Source: Peristeroidobacter soli
GTDB lineage: Bacteria; Pseudomonadota; Gammaproteobacteria; Steroidobacterales; Steroidobacteraceae
Direction of reading: 5' to 3'
DNA length: 64,000 bases
Assembly: GCF_004138485.1 (NCBI RefSeq)
Contig: NZ_RYEV01000004.1
Span: forward strand, 257,718 to 321,717
Shown here: positions 26,357 to 34,114 of the stretch, in pieces
Layout: every line of letters begins with the position of its first letter
How positions within the stretch are numbered: position 1 is the first letter of the stretch
Program-made: the position numbers and the translations under genes
Notes under the pieces: model-generated
What the model saw: only the letters and a program-made list of their open reading frames with translations
What the model was told of the DNA's origin: nothing
Database searches by the model: none

Positions 26357-27517
26357 CTAAGCCGCCTCGGCGTCGTCCTTCTTGGCCGGCTCGGCCGCCA
26401 GCGACAAGGTGTCGCCCGTTTGCGCCCGGCCGTTGAGCTTGATGTTCAAGCGCAGCTCATTGGCGGAGTCGGCGTTGCGAATGGCTTCGTCGAAGGAAAT
26501 CACGCCTTCGTTATAGAGCTCGAACAACGACGCATCGAAGGTGCGCATGCCCAGCTCCTGAGATTTGCCCATGATGGCCTTGATCTCGTGAAACTCGCCC
26601 TTCAGCAGCTTGTCCGAAATGATGGGCGTGTTCAGCAGGATCTCGACGGCCGCGCGCCGGCCCTTGCCGTCCGCGGTGCGCACCAGGCGTTGTGAAATGA
26701 TGGCGCGCAGGTTGCTCGACAGATCCATCAACAACTGCTTGCGCCGATCTTCGGAAAAGAAATTGATGATGCGATCGAGCGTCTGGTTGGCGCTGTTCGA
26801 ATGCAGCGTGCCCAGACACAGATGGCCGGTCTCCGCGAACGTGATGGCGTGCTCCATGGTCTCGGTATCGCGAATTTCGCCGATCAGAATCACGTCGGGC
26901 GCCTGACGCAGCGTGTTCTTGAGCGCGTTGTGCCAGGAGTGCGTGTCGATGCCCACTTCGCGGTGGGTGATCAAGGATTGTTTCGATTGATGCACAAACT
27001 CGACCGGATCCTCCACCGTGACGATGTGACCCGGCGAGGTACGATTGCGATGATCGATCATCGCCGCCAGCGACGTCGACTTGCCCGAGCCGGTCGCGCC
27101 CACGACCAGCACCAGACCGCGCTTGGTCATGATGATGTCCTTGAGGGTCTCGGGCAGACCGAGCTTGGCCAGATCCGGAATGTCGTTGGCGATGGTCCGG
27201 ATCACCATGCCGACGTTCTGCTGCTGCACGAACACGTTGACGCGAAAGCGCGCCACGTTGGCAATCGAGATCGCGAAGTTACATTCCAGGTCGCGCTCGA
27301 ACTCCTCGCGCTGTTTCTCGTTCATGAGCGAGTGCGCCAGCGCCCGCGTGACCTCCCCCGTGAGCTTCTGGTTGGTCATGGGCTTCATCGCGCCCTGCAG
27401 CTTCATCGAGGGCGGAAAGTCCCGGGAGACGAACAGGTCCGAGCCGCCCGCCTGGCTCATGGCCGTCAATAGCTTGACGATGTACGACTTGGCTTGTTCT
27501 TCAGTCAGCGCGCCCAT
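26357..27517 (-). CDS. pilU: Type IV pilus retraction ATPase PilU
   Basis: A 386-residue GspE/PilT-type ATPase. Walker A GATGSGKSTSLAA (about 138-150), Walker B PDVILIGEIRDTETM, the His box region GHLCLGTLHSNSANQ, and an N-terminal domain with GGSDLFVSRDFPPSMK. The REVGIDTHSWHNALKNTLR stretch and the C-terminal acidic tail fit PilU better than PilT. PilU assists PilT in pilus retraction and is membrane-associated on the cytoplasmic side. PilT, usually next door, is not in this window. The cotranscribed candidate downstream is the DUF4112 gene. Confidence 0.9.
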   Translation of the reverse strand: MGALTEEQAKSYIVKLLTAMSQAGGSDLFVSRDFPPSMKLQGAMKPMTNQKLTGEVTRALAHSLMNEKQREEFERDLECNFAISIANVARFRVNVFVQQQNVGMVIRTIANDIPDLAKLGLPETLKDIIMTKRGLVLVVGATGSGKSTSLAAMIDHRNRTSPGHIVTVEDPVEFVHQSKQSLITHREVGIDTHSWHNALKNTLRQAPDVILIGEIRDTETMEHAITFAETGHLCLGTLHSNSANQTLDRIINFFSEDRRKQLLMDLSSNLRAIISQRLVRTADGKGRRAAVEILLNTPIISDKLLKGEFHEIKAIMGKSQELGMRTFDASLFELYNEGVISFDEAIRNADSANELRLNIKLNGRAQTGDTLSLAAEPAKKDDAEAA

Positions 27518-27673
27518 TGCCTACCCATTAGCTGTCGCAAACCGGCCGATGCTAGCCAAGCCGCAACCTTTTGCCTGAGACGCTCGTCGCAGGCGGGCGC
27601 TTCCGATGAAATCGTGACGGTCATTCCGCGCGGTCGATGACTCGACCGCGCGAAACTCGAGGGGAATCGAGGA

Positions 27674-28438
27674 TTATGACGGCTGGGTATTGCCGCGCTG
27701 GCGAGTCAGGTGACCGAGCAGGCCCCAGTTCTGCAACGACTGCAGATGGAAATGCAGCAGCGGCAGCCAGCCCTTCTTGTGCAGCTCGAGCACCTGCGCA
27801 TCCTCCAGCGCGCGAGCGCGATCCGGGTTCAGCAGCTTGAAGCCACGCAGCGTGAACGTCTGGCCGCCGCCGAGATCGGCGCGGGCCATACGGTCTTCGA
27901 GCATGTTGTTCTGATCCAGCCACTCACCGAAGCGGCGCGTGTCCATGTAGTGCGCCTGGAACGTTTCGTTGAATTGCAGAGCGCGCTGCAGAGCTTCGCT
28001 CGGCTTGCCATCGGTGAACAGCGGCTGCCCCGAGTTGGCTTCGAAGTTCGACGCCCCCTCATCGATGCACAACACCAGGCGCTGCGACTCCGGCACCTCG
28101 GAAAAAATGAACGGATAGCGACGCACGTATGCCGGGATGTAGCTGTCATCCCGCCACGCACCTTCGGAATTCACGAACAGGTTCTCGCCATCGCGCAGGC
28201 CCACCACGGCAAACGGCACGATCGGCGCGTTCACCGAAAACACGATGGGATACGTGCGAGCGGCGTGCGGCATCTCCGACGCGGTCAACGGGATGGCATT
28301 GGTGCCGGCGGCGAAACGGAACTCGACCTCCCGCTTCAGCCCGGCCTGCCCATGGCGCGCCGGCTCCAGCGGTACGGGGTTCTTATAAAACATCGGCAAA
28401 GGCGCGGCGGGCGCGGCAGCGGCGTCAGTCATGAGCAT
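27674..28438 (-). CDS. SapC-family protein (first copy)
   Basis: A 254-residue protein of the SapC family (PF07277-like). Motifs include ARTYPIVFSVNAPIVPFAVVGLRDGENLFVN and VRRYPFIFSEV (given in parts), matching the second SapC copy at 32.3 kb (AREYPIFF-like and VARGPFLIG regions). SapC was named from an S-layer secretion locus in Campylobacter, but the many homologues beside TonB receptors in Caulobacter, Xanthomonas and relatives have no proven function. It is divergent from the big TonB receptor, sharing its 534-bp upstream region, so the LacI-type operators there may affect it too. No signal peptide; likely cytoplasmic. Confidence 0.85.
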   Translation of the reverse strand: MLMTDAAAAPAAPLPMFYKNPVPLEPARHGQAGLKREVEFRFAAGTNAIPLTASEMPHAARTYPIVFSVNAPIVPFAVVGLRDGENLFVNSEGAWRDDSYIPAYVRRYPFIFSEVPESQRLVLCIDEGASNFEANSGQPLFTDGKPSEALQRALQFNETFQAHYMDTRRFGEWLDQNNMLEDRMARADLGGGQTFTLRGFKLLNPDRARALEDAQVLELHKKGWLPLLHFHLQSLQNWGLLGHLTRQRGNTQPS

Positions 28439-28628
28439 TCCGTATCGGTAAAAAGGCGGCGCATTCTGAACCGCCCATCCGCGCGCGGCAACGCTAAATT
28501 GATGACAGCTGCGTCGTCGTTCCCGCCACGTTCAGCACCGCCAACGACCCTCGATGACCATCGTTGGTCAGCCTGGTCGCAATAAGAGTTGCAAACCGCC
28601 CCGGACTGGATCATCTTATGCCCAAGAA

Positions 28629-28642
28629 TGATAGCGGTATCA
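28629..28642. promoter_or_regulatory. LacI-type operator candidate
   Basis: TGATAGCGGTATCA has perfect TGATA/TATCA arms around a central CG, the layout of LacI-family sites placed upstream of TonB receptors in Xanthomonas and Caulobacter. No LacI gene lies in the window, so the regulator would act from elsewhere. Confidence 0.5.
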
Positions 28643-28696
28643 CCAGGGGATACACCGTGTCGTACAGGGTGGAACGACAACACGAGCACCGCGATT

Positions 28697-28710
28697 TGAC
28701 AGCGATGTCA
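28697..28710. promoter_or_regulatory. LacI-type operator candidate
   Basis: TGACAGCGATGTCA has perfect TGACA/TGTCA arms around a central CG, extended by one more base pair on each side (T...A). It closely resembles the TGACA-NCGN-TGTCA sites described for NagQ/NagR-type LacI regulators of N-acetylglucosamine genes. It lies 263 bp before the receptor start. Confidence 0.55.
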
Positions 28711-28882
28711 ACACCTCGCGCCGCTTCCGACCGCCGCGCCCTGCCTGCGGGCCCCTGCAACCTTGTCGATATTTCCAGGCCGGCCGACTCGTTCGCCCGG
28801 CAGATCACCGGCCGTCGCTCCCCTCTCCCGCTTCGACGCAGCCACTGAAGCAGGCGATGAGCGCACGGACATTCAATGGCGA

Positions 28883-28896
28883 TGGTAGCGGTATCC
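28883..28896. promoter_or_regulatory. Weak LacI-type operator candidate
   Basis: TGGTAGCGGTATCC shares the central GCGG and the TAT arm with the site at 28629-28642 but has two mismatches between arms. It is nearest the TonB receptor start (77 bp) and could be a degenerate half of the control element. Confidence 0.3.
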
Positions 28897-28972
28897 GCGC
28901 CCTCGCCCACTCACATCGGAGCGGTTTTCAAGCAGTGAATTGATCGACGTTCGTTAATCAGGGGGACTCGAG

Positions 28973-31900
28973 ATGATGAGAAATAACAGGCTCGCGGTAG
29001 CCATAGCCGCGGCGCTGGCTTCGGTCGCGCCTCTGCAGGGCGCATTCGCCCAGCAGGCCGCCCCTCAGCAGCCCGCCGCCACCACACCTGGCCAGACCGA
29101 ACTGGAAGAAGTGGTGGTGACCGGCATGAGGGCCAGCTTGGAAAGTTCGATGGACATGAAGCGCGACGCGATCGGCGTCGTCGATGCCATCAATGCCGAG
29201 GACATCGGCAAATTTCCGGACAGCAATCTGTCCGAATCGTTACAACGCATCACCGGCATCTCCATCGACCGTCGCAACGGCGAAGGCGCGCTGGTGACGG
29301 CACGCGGCTTCGGCGCCCAATACAACATGGTGACGCTCAATGGACGCACCATGCCGGCGGCCGACGCCTTTGCCGGCGGCAACTCCGGCGACGGCGGCGT
29401 GGCCGGCCAGTCGCGCGCGTTCAACTTCGCGAATCTCGCGAGCGAAAGCATCAGCGCCATCGAGGTATACAAGACCGGCCGCGCCGATCAGGCGACCGGC
29501 GGCATCGGCGCCACGCTCAATGTGAGAACCGCGCGGCCGTTCGACAGCGACCAGCCGGTGATGAACGTCGGCGTCAAGGCGGTTGCCGACACCACCAATC
29601 GCACCGGCGATGACATCACGCCGGAAGTTTCGGGCATCTTCAGCTTCGCCAATGATGACAAGACCTGGGGCGTCGGCCTGTCCGCGAGCTATCAGAAGCG
29701 CGACAGCGGCTCCTCCAGCTCCACCATCAACGACTGGAACATCCGCAACTGGACCCCGGGCAACCAGACGACGCGCTTCTCACCCGACGTCGTCATCGTC
29801 AATGCACCGGCCGACGGGTCGTTGTATGCCATTCCCAACGATATCCGCTATCACTTCTCCGATCGCGAGCGTGAACGCACCAATGCACAGCTGACCGTGC
29901 AGTTCGCGCCGACCGACACACTCACCCTCACCGCCGATTACACCTACGCGGAGACCGATCTGACCGAGGACCGCGGCGACCAGACGTTGTGGATGAACGC
30001 GAACCGCTACAACTATCTCGAGTTCGACACCGGCCACGCGGTCGCAACGCCGCTGGTGCTGCAGGAGGACGAAGGCACCGCCAAGGACTTCGGCTTCGAA
30101 CAACAGCATCGCGAACAGAAGAACGAGCTGAAGTCCATCGGCTTCAACGCCGAGTGGCACGTCACCGACAACTTCTCGCTGGCGCTGGACGTGCACGATT
30201 CCAAGGCCGAGAGCTTGCCGGACGATCCGCTCACCGGCGGCGGCGAAACGCTATTCAGCTTCGCGGCTCGGGTCCCGAGCACCTGCGACCCCGGCAACCC
30301 GAATCTTTGCACCAACCGATTCGTGCAAACATTCCGGTTCAACAACGGCCTGCCGCTCGCGGAGCGAACGCTGTACGCAGCCCCCTCCACGGGCGTTCCG
30401 GCCAGTGGCGGCGATCCGAACTACGCGTTCACGCTCAACGACCTCGGCAGCCAGTACCTGCGCATCAACTATCAGGAACAGACCAGCGACATCACGCAAG
30501 CGCGCATCGACGGCAACCTGAAGTTCGAAAACGACAGCCGCGTGCAATTCGGCGTCGAGACTCGCGCCATGGAATCGCGTCAGCGCGCTTCCAATGCGCA
30601 AATGACGCTGGGCGACTGGGGCGTGGCACGTCCCGGCGAATTGCCGGCCGATCTGTTGCAGCCTTTCAGCCTCATCGGTCAGTTCAACGACTTCTCGACC
30701 GCGGGCGTGCCGCGCTCCGGCTGGAAAGGCAATGCCAATGCGCTCGCGCAATGGGCCGTGCAGGCCCAGAACTACGGCACCTGGCGTGACGCATCCAACA
30801 CCTTCCGCGTGCTCGGCTACAACCCCGCCTTCGAACAGGATCACACCGTCTCCGAAGACACGGTGGCGGCGTACGCTCAGTACGGCATGCGCTTCGATCT
30901 TTTCAACCGGCGCTCCAATCTGTTGGTGGGCGTGCGCTATGAGAAGACCGATCTGGAGGCGGTGTCCAACCAGATCGTGCCGCTCGGCCTGATCTGGCAA
31001 GACAACAACGACTTCTCCGAGCAGCAAGGCACGGGCGTCTCGTCGGTCAAGGAAAAGAACGACTACGACTATTTCCTGCCGAATCTGGACTTCGACATCG
31101 AGGTCGTCGACAACGTCAAGGCGCGCTTCTCCTACAGCAAGACCATCGCTCGCGCGCAGTACAACCAGTTGCGCGCCGCCGTGGATGTGGGCGGCTCGCA
31201 AGGCTCGTCGCTCAACGGCTTCAATCCGACCGCGACCGCGTCGAACCCGCATCTGGAGCCGCTGGAATCCGACAACATCGATCTGTCGGTGGAATGGTAC
31301 TTCGCCGATGCGAGCTATCTGTCCGCCGGCTTCTTCCACAAGAAGGTGGCGAACTTCATCGGCCAGGAAGTGAGCACGGAAGGGCTGTTCGGTATCACGG
31401 ATCAAACCTCCGGCCCGCGTGCGCAGGCGGCGGTTGCAGCGTTGCAAGCCGGCGGCTACAGCACGGACGACACCAATCTGTTCGTGATGATGGCCATGAT
31501 GTCGCGTCCCGGCGGGTTCACCGATGCCAACGGCACGAGATGGGACGGCGGCGCCGCGGCCTTCAACGGCACCGAAGCGCAGCACCTGGCGTGGGCCACC
31601 GAGGTCGACCTGCTGTCGACCCCGGCGGATGGCGATCCGGAGTACCAGTTCGACGTGACCCGCCCGGTCAACAACAAGGACGCCAACATCTATGGTTGGG
31701 AACTGGGTGGCCAGCACTTCTTCGGCCAGACCGGCTTCGGCATCCAGGCGAACTACACCATCGTCAAAGGTGACGTGGCCTTCAACAATGCCGGCGCTCA
31801 GAACCTCAACCAGTTCGCCCTGCTCGGCCTGAGCGACTCGGCCAACCTGATCCTGATGTACGAGAACTATGGTTTCCAGGTGCGCCTGGCCTACAACTGG

Positions 31901-32140
31901 CGCGACGAGTTCCTGCAAAACACCAACCGTGGCAACGACCACAATCCGGAGTACGTGGAGGCGTACTACCAGATCGACTTGAGCGTCGGTTACGAGGTGA
32001 ACGAGCACCTCACGCTGTCGCTCGAAGGCCTGAACCTCACCGAACAGGACATCCGGTGGCATGGCCGGTCGGTCAATCAACCCTGGTACGTGGAAGATCA
32101 GGGCGCGCGCTACGCACTGGGTGCGCGGTACAAGTTCTAA
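28973..32140 (+). CDS. TonB-dependent receptor, large carbohydrate type
   Basis: A 1055-residue receptor. Signal peptide LAVAIAAALASVAPLQGAFA, Gln/Pro/Ala-rich linker, TonB box ELEEVVVTGMRASLESSM, plug with GKFPDSNLSESLQRITGISI and ARGFGAQYNMVTLNGRTMP (fragments), and a barrel ending YALGARYKF. The GMRASLESS opening defines the Caulobacter/Xanthomonas TonB receptor group tied to SapC, tryptophan halogenase and glycan use. It leads a rightward set that continues, after a strong hairpin, with SapC, a JmjC-like protein and a halogenase homologue. LacI-type operators lie upstream. The ligand is likely an oligosaccharide; not demonstrated. Confidence 0.94.
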   Translation: MMRNNRLAVAIAAALASVAPLQGAFAQQAAPQQPAATTPGQTELEEVVVTGMRASLESSMDMKRDAIGVVDAINAEDIGKFPDSNLSESLQRITGISIDRRNGEGALVTARGFGAQYNMVTLNGRTMPAADAFAGGNSGDGGVAGQSRAFNFANLASESISAIEVYKTGRADQATGGIGATLNVRTARPFDSDQPVMNVGVKAVADTTNRTGDDITPEVSGIFSFANDDKTWGVGLSASYQKRDSGSSSSTINDWNIRNWTPGNQTTRFSPDVVIVNAPADGSLYAIPNDIRYHFSDRERERTNAQLTVQFAPTDTLTLTADYTYAETDLTEDRGDQTLWMNANRYNYLEFDTGHAVATPLVLQEDEGTAKDFGFEQQHREQKNELKSIGFNAEWHVTDNFSLALDVHDSKAESLPDDPLTGGGETLFSFAARVPSTCDPGNPNLCTNRFVQTFRFNNGLPLAERTLYAAPSTGVPASGGDPNYAFTLNDLGSQYLRINYQEQTSDITQARIDGNLKFENDSRVQFGVETRAMESRQRASNAQMTLGDWGVARPGELPADLLQPFSLIGQFNDFSTAGVPRSGWKGNANALAQWAVQAQNYGTWRDASNTFRVLGYNPAFEQDHTVSEDTVAAYAQYGMRFDLFNRRSNLLVGVRYEKTDLEAVSNQIVPLGLIWQDNNDFSEQQGTGVSSVKEKNDYDYFLPNLDFDIEVVDNVKARFSYSKTIARAQYNQLRAAVDVGGSQGSSLNGFNPTATASNPHLEPLESDNIDLSVEWYFADASYLSAGFFHKKVANFIGQEVSTEGLFGITDQTSGPRAQAAVAALQAGGYSTDDTNLFVMMAMMSRPGGFTDANGTRWDGGAAAFNGTEAQHLAWATEVDLLSTPADGDPEYQFDVTRPVNNKDANIYGWELGGQHFFGQTGFGIQANYTIVKGDVAFNNAGAQNLNQFALLGLSDSANLILMYENYGFQVRLAYNWRDEFLQNTNRGNDHNPEYVEAYYQIDLSVGYEVNEHLTLSLEGLNLTEQDIRWHGRSVNQPWYVEDQGARYALGARYKF

Positions 32141-32149
32141 CGTCGATTC

Positions 32150-32183
32150 GGTGGCCGGATACCTGCAGAGGTATCCGGCCACC
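32150..32183 (+). terminator. Strong hairpin after the TonB receptor gene
   Basis: A perfect 14-bp stem (arms 32150-32163 and 32170-32183, GGTGGCCGGATACC and its complement) with loop TGCAGA starts 9 bp after the receptor stop codon. There is no T-tract, so it is not a standard intrinsic terminator. It could be a partial terminator or an mRNA 3'-end stabiliser that makes receptor expression higher than that of the genes downstream. Confidence 0.6.
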
Positions 32184-32347
32184 GCTCGCTCGTGGCGGGG
32201 CTCGGCGGTGCCTTTTAGCGAAGCACGGCTTCGCTCCGCCGAGCGGGTGTGCAGGGAGGGACACCCGGGGCTTATGCGGAGCAGGATCGCGCAGCATAAT
32301 GCGCGGGCCTGAAGTTGATTGCGGGGGAAGTCTTGGCCAGGCATGTG

Positions 32348-33085
32348 ATGCTCAATAACGTCGCCCACAAGGATTTGCGGGTGATCGCCCGGCACGGCGC
32401 CGAATTCGGCGACAATCTCGGCACGGTACTGACCTTCCCCACCGAGTACGGGGACGTGCAGCGCGAGTATCCGATTTTCTTTCGCAAGGAGGCGCAGAGC
32501 GGTGAATTCCAATCCATCGCCCTGCTCGGTTTTCAGCAGGACGAGAATCTGTTCCTCGATCAAGGCGGCTGGAATGCCTCTTACATACCGGGCGTGGTCG
32601 CGCGTGGCCCGTTTCTGATCGGCTTTCAAAACCAGGACGTGGACGGCGAGTTGCGCAGGGAACCGGTGATCCACGTCGACCTCGACAGTCCGCGCATCAG
32701 CACGACCGAAGGCGAGCCGGTGTTCCTGCCGCAGGGAGGCAATACGCGCTACCTCGATCGCATCGGCGCCATCCTGCAAGGCATTCATCAGGGACTCGCC
32801 CTCAGCAAGGCGATGTTCGAGGCCTTCACCGCGCACCAGCTCATCGAGCCGGTGAACGTCGAAGTGAAGTTCAACGCCGAGGAACAATTCAATCTGCGCG
32901 GGCTGTACACCATCAGCGAAGAGAAGCTGCGCGGCCTGAGCGGGGAAGCCTTGTTTCAACTGAACAGCGCCGGCTTCCTGCAGGGCGCGTTCCTGGTGAT
33001 CGCCTCGCTCAACAACATGAAGAAGCTCATCGATATGAAACATCGGCGCCGGCGCCAGCAGGCGGGGGTGGCCACGGCATCATGA
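32348..33085 (+). CDS. SapC-family protein (second copy)
   Basis: A 245-residue SapC-family protein: MLNNVAHKDLRVIARHGAEF at the start, REYPIFFRKEAQ, ALLGFQQDENLFLDQGGWN and VARGPFLIGFQNQ. It is paralogous to the protein encoded at 27674-28438, sharing the YPI...F, GL/GF...DGEN/DENLF and YIPxxxRRYPF pattern. The ATG at 32348 is favoured by the family N-terminus; in-frame GTG at 32345 and TTG at 32315 are possible. It follows the receptor across the hairpin and overlaps the JmjC-like gene by 4 bp. SapC function in these loci is unknown; no signal peptide is seen. Confidence 0.86.
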   Translation: MLNNVAHKDLRVIARHGAEFGDNLGTVLTFPTEYGDVQREYPIFFRKEAQSGEFQSIALLGFQQDENLFLDQGGWNASYIPGVVARGPFLIGFQNQDVDGELRREPVIHVDLDSPRISTTEGEPVFLPQGGNTRYLDRIGAILQGIHQGLALSKAMFEAFTAHQLIEPVNVEVKFNAEEQFNLRGLYTISEEKLRGLSGEALFQLNSAGFLQGAFLVIASLNNMKKLIDMKHRRRRQQAGVATAS

Positions 33086-34104
33086 CCGGTATCACTCAAC
33101 GCACCCGCGAGCTGCACGGCTTCACCGTCGACACCCTGCCCTTACAGGAACTGCTGGCGGGCGACGAGCCGGTCGTGTTGAAAGGCCTCGTCGCGCAATG
33201 GCCGCTGGTGCAGGCGGGCCTGCGCTCGCATCGCGAGGCGATGAGTTACCTGCGCTCCTTCTACAACGGCAAAACCGTCGGGACCTCGCGCGGCGACCCG
33301 CAGATCCAGGGCCGCCTGTTCTATAACGACGACTACACGCAGCTGAATTTCGTGAGTCAGCGCGCGCCGCTCGATCACGTGTTGATGGACATCGAGAAAC
33401 ATCTCGAAGACGAGCGCCCGCCCACCAACTACATCGCATCGACGACCATCGACGCGTGCCTGCCCGGCTTCCGGCGCGACAACGACGTTCCCTTCGCCGC
33501 GCACGGCTACGAGCCGCTGGCGAGCATCTGGATCGGCAACCGGACCATCGCGTCCTGTCATTACGACGCGCCCAACAATCTCGCCTGCTGCGCGGTCGGC
33601 AGCCGGCGCTTCACGATGTTTCCGCCCGAGCAGATCGCCAATCTGTATCCCGGTCCGCTCGAGCCGACGCCGGGCGGCCAGGTCGTGAGCCTGGTGGATT
33701 TCGCGAAGCCGGACTTCGAGCGTTTCCCGCGCTTCCGGCAGGCCCTGGCGGCCGGCCAGTCGGTGGTCGTCGAGCCGGGCGATGCCGTGTTCATTCCGAG
33801 CCTGTGGTGGCATCACGTCGAGGCGCTGAGCCCGTTCAACACGCTGATCAACTATTGGTGGAGCACGTCGCCGAAGTTCATTCCCTCGCCGATGAATGCG
33901 CTGTATCACGCGCTCTGGGCGCTGCGCGATCGACCCGAGCGCGAGAAGCGCGCGTGGCAGAGTGTTTTCGATTACTACGTGTTCGGCCCCTCGGAGCAGG
34001 CTGGCGAACACTTGCCCGAGCAGGCGCGCGGCGCGCTCGGGCCGATGGATGACAGCAATGCACGGCGCATCCGGGCGATGCTGCTGAACAACTTGAATCG
34101 TTGA
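33082..34104 (+). CDS. Cupin-like/JmjC-type Fe(II) dioxygenase
   Basis: A 340-residue JmjC/cupin-8-like protein. The iron facial triad is recognisable: HYD in IASCHYDAPNNLACC (about residues 156-158) and a later His in WWHHVEALSPFNTLINYWW. The FTMFPPEQIANLYPGP segment is typical of asparaginyl-hydroxylase-like cupins (FIH family). It should use 2-oxoglutarate and O2 to hydroxylate a protein or small molecule. It overlaps the SapC gene by 4 bp and precedes the halogenase homologue by 10 bp, so all three are one transcript. The substrate is unknown. Confidence 0.86.
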   Translation: MTGITQRTRELHGFTVDTLPLQELLAGDEPVVLKGLVAQWPLVQAGLRSHREAMSYLRSFYNGKTVGTSRGDPQIQGRLFYNDDYTQLNFVSQRAPLDHVLMDIEKHLEDERPPTNYIASTTIDACLPGFRRDNDVPFAAHGYEPLASIWIGNRTIASCHYDAPNNLACCAVGSRRFTMFPPEQIANLYPGPLEPTPGGQVVSLVDFAKPDFERFPRFRQALAAGQSVVVEPGDAVFIPSLWWHHVEALSPFNTLINYWWSTSPKFIPSPMNALYHALWALRDRPEREKRAWQSVFDYYVFGPSEQAGEHLPEQARGALGPMDDSNARRIRAMLLNNLNR

Positions 34105-34114
34105 TGGAGCGACC

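Larger units (their letters stand above)
28439..28972. other. 534-bp intergenic control region without a supported gene
   Basis: This region separates the divergent SapC gene and the 1055-residue TonB receptor. It holds three LacI-type dyads with a central CG, listed separately. Short open frames exist, for example 28564-28848, but none has a convincing ribosome-binding site or family motif. The final stretch AGGGGGACTCGAG upstream of 28973 serves as the receptor's Shine-Dalgarno. Nothing else was recognised. Confidence 0.6.

Noticed and set aside
28564-28848. A 94-codon frame in the 534-bp control region
   Set aside because: It overlaps the LacI-type dyads, has no Shine-Dalgarno and no recognisable motif.
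30251-33043. A 930-codon open frame on the minus strand
   Set aside because: It is antisense to the TonB receptor and SapC genes, which have clear family motifs. Long antisense frames are expected in GC-rich genes, and its translation shows no recognisable domain.
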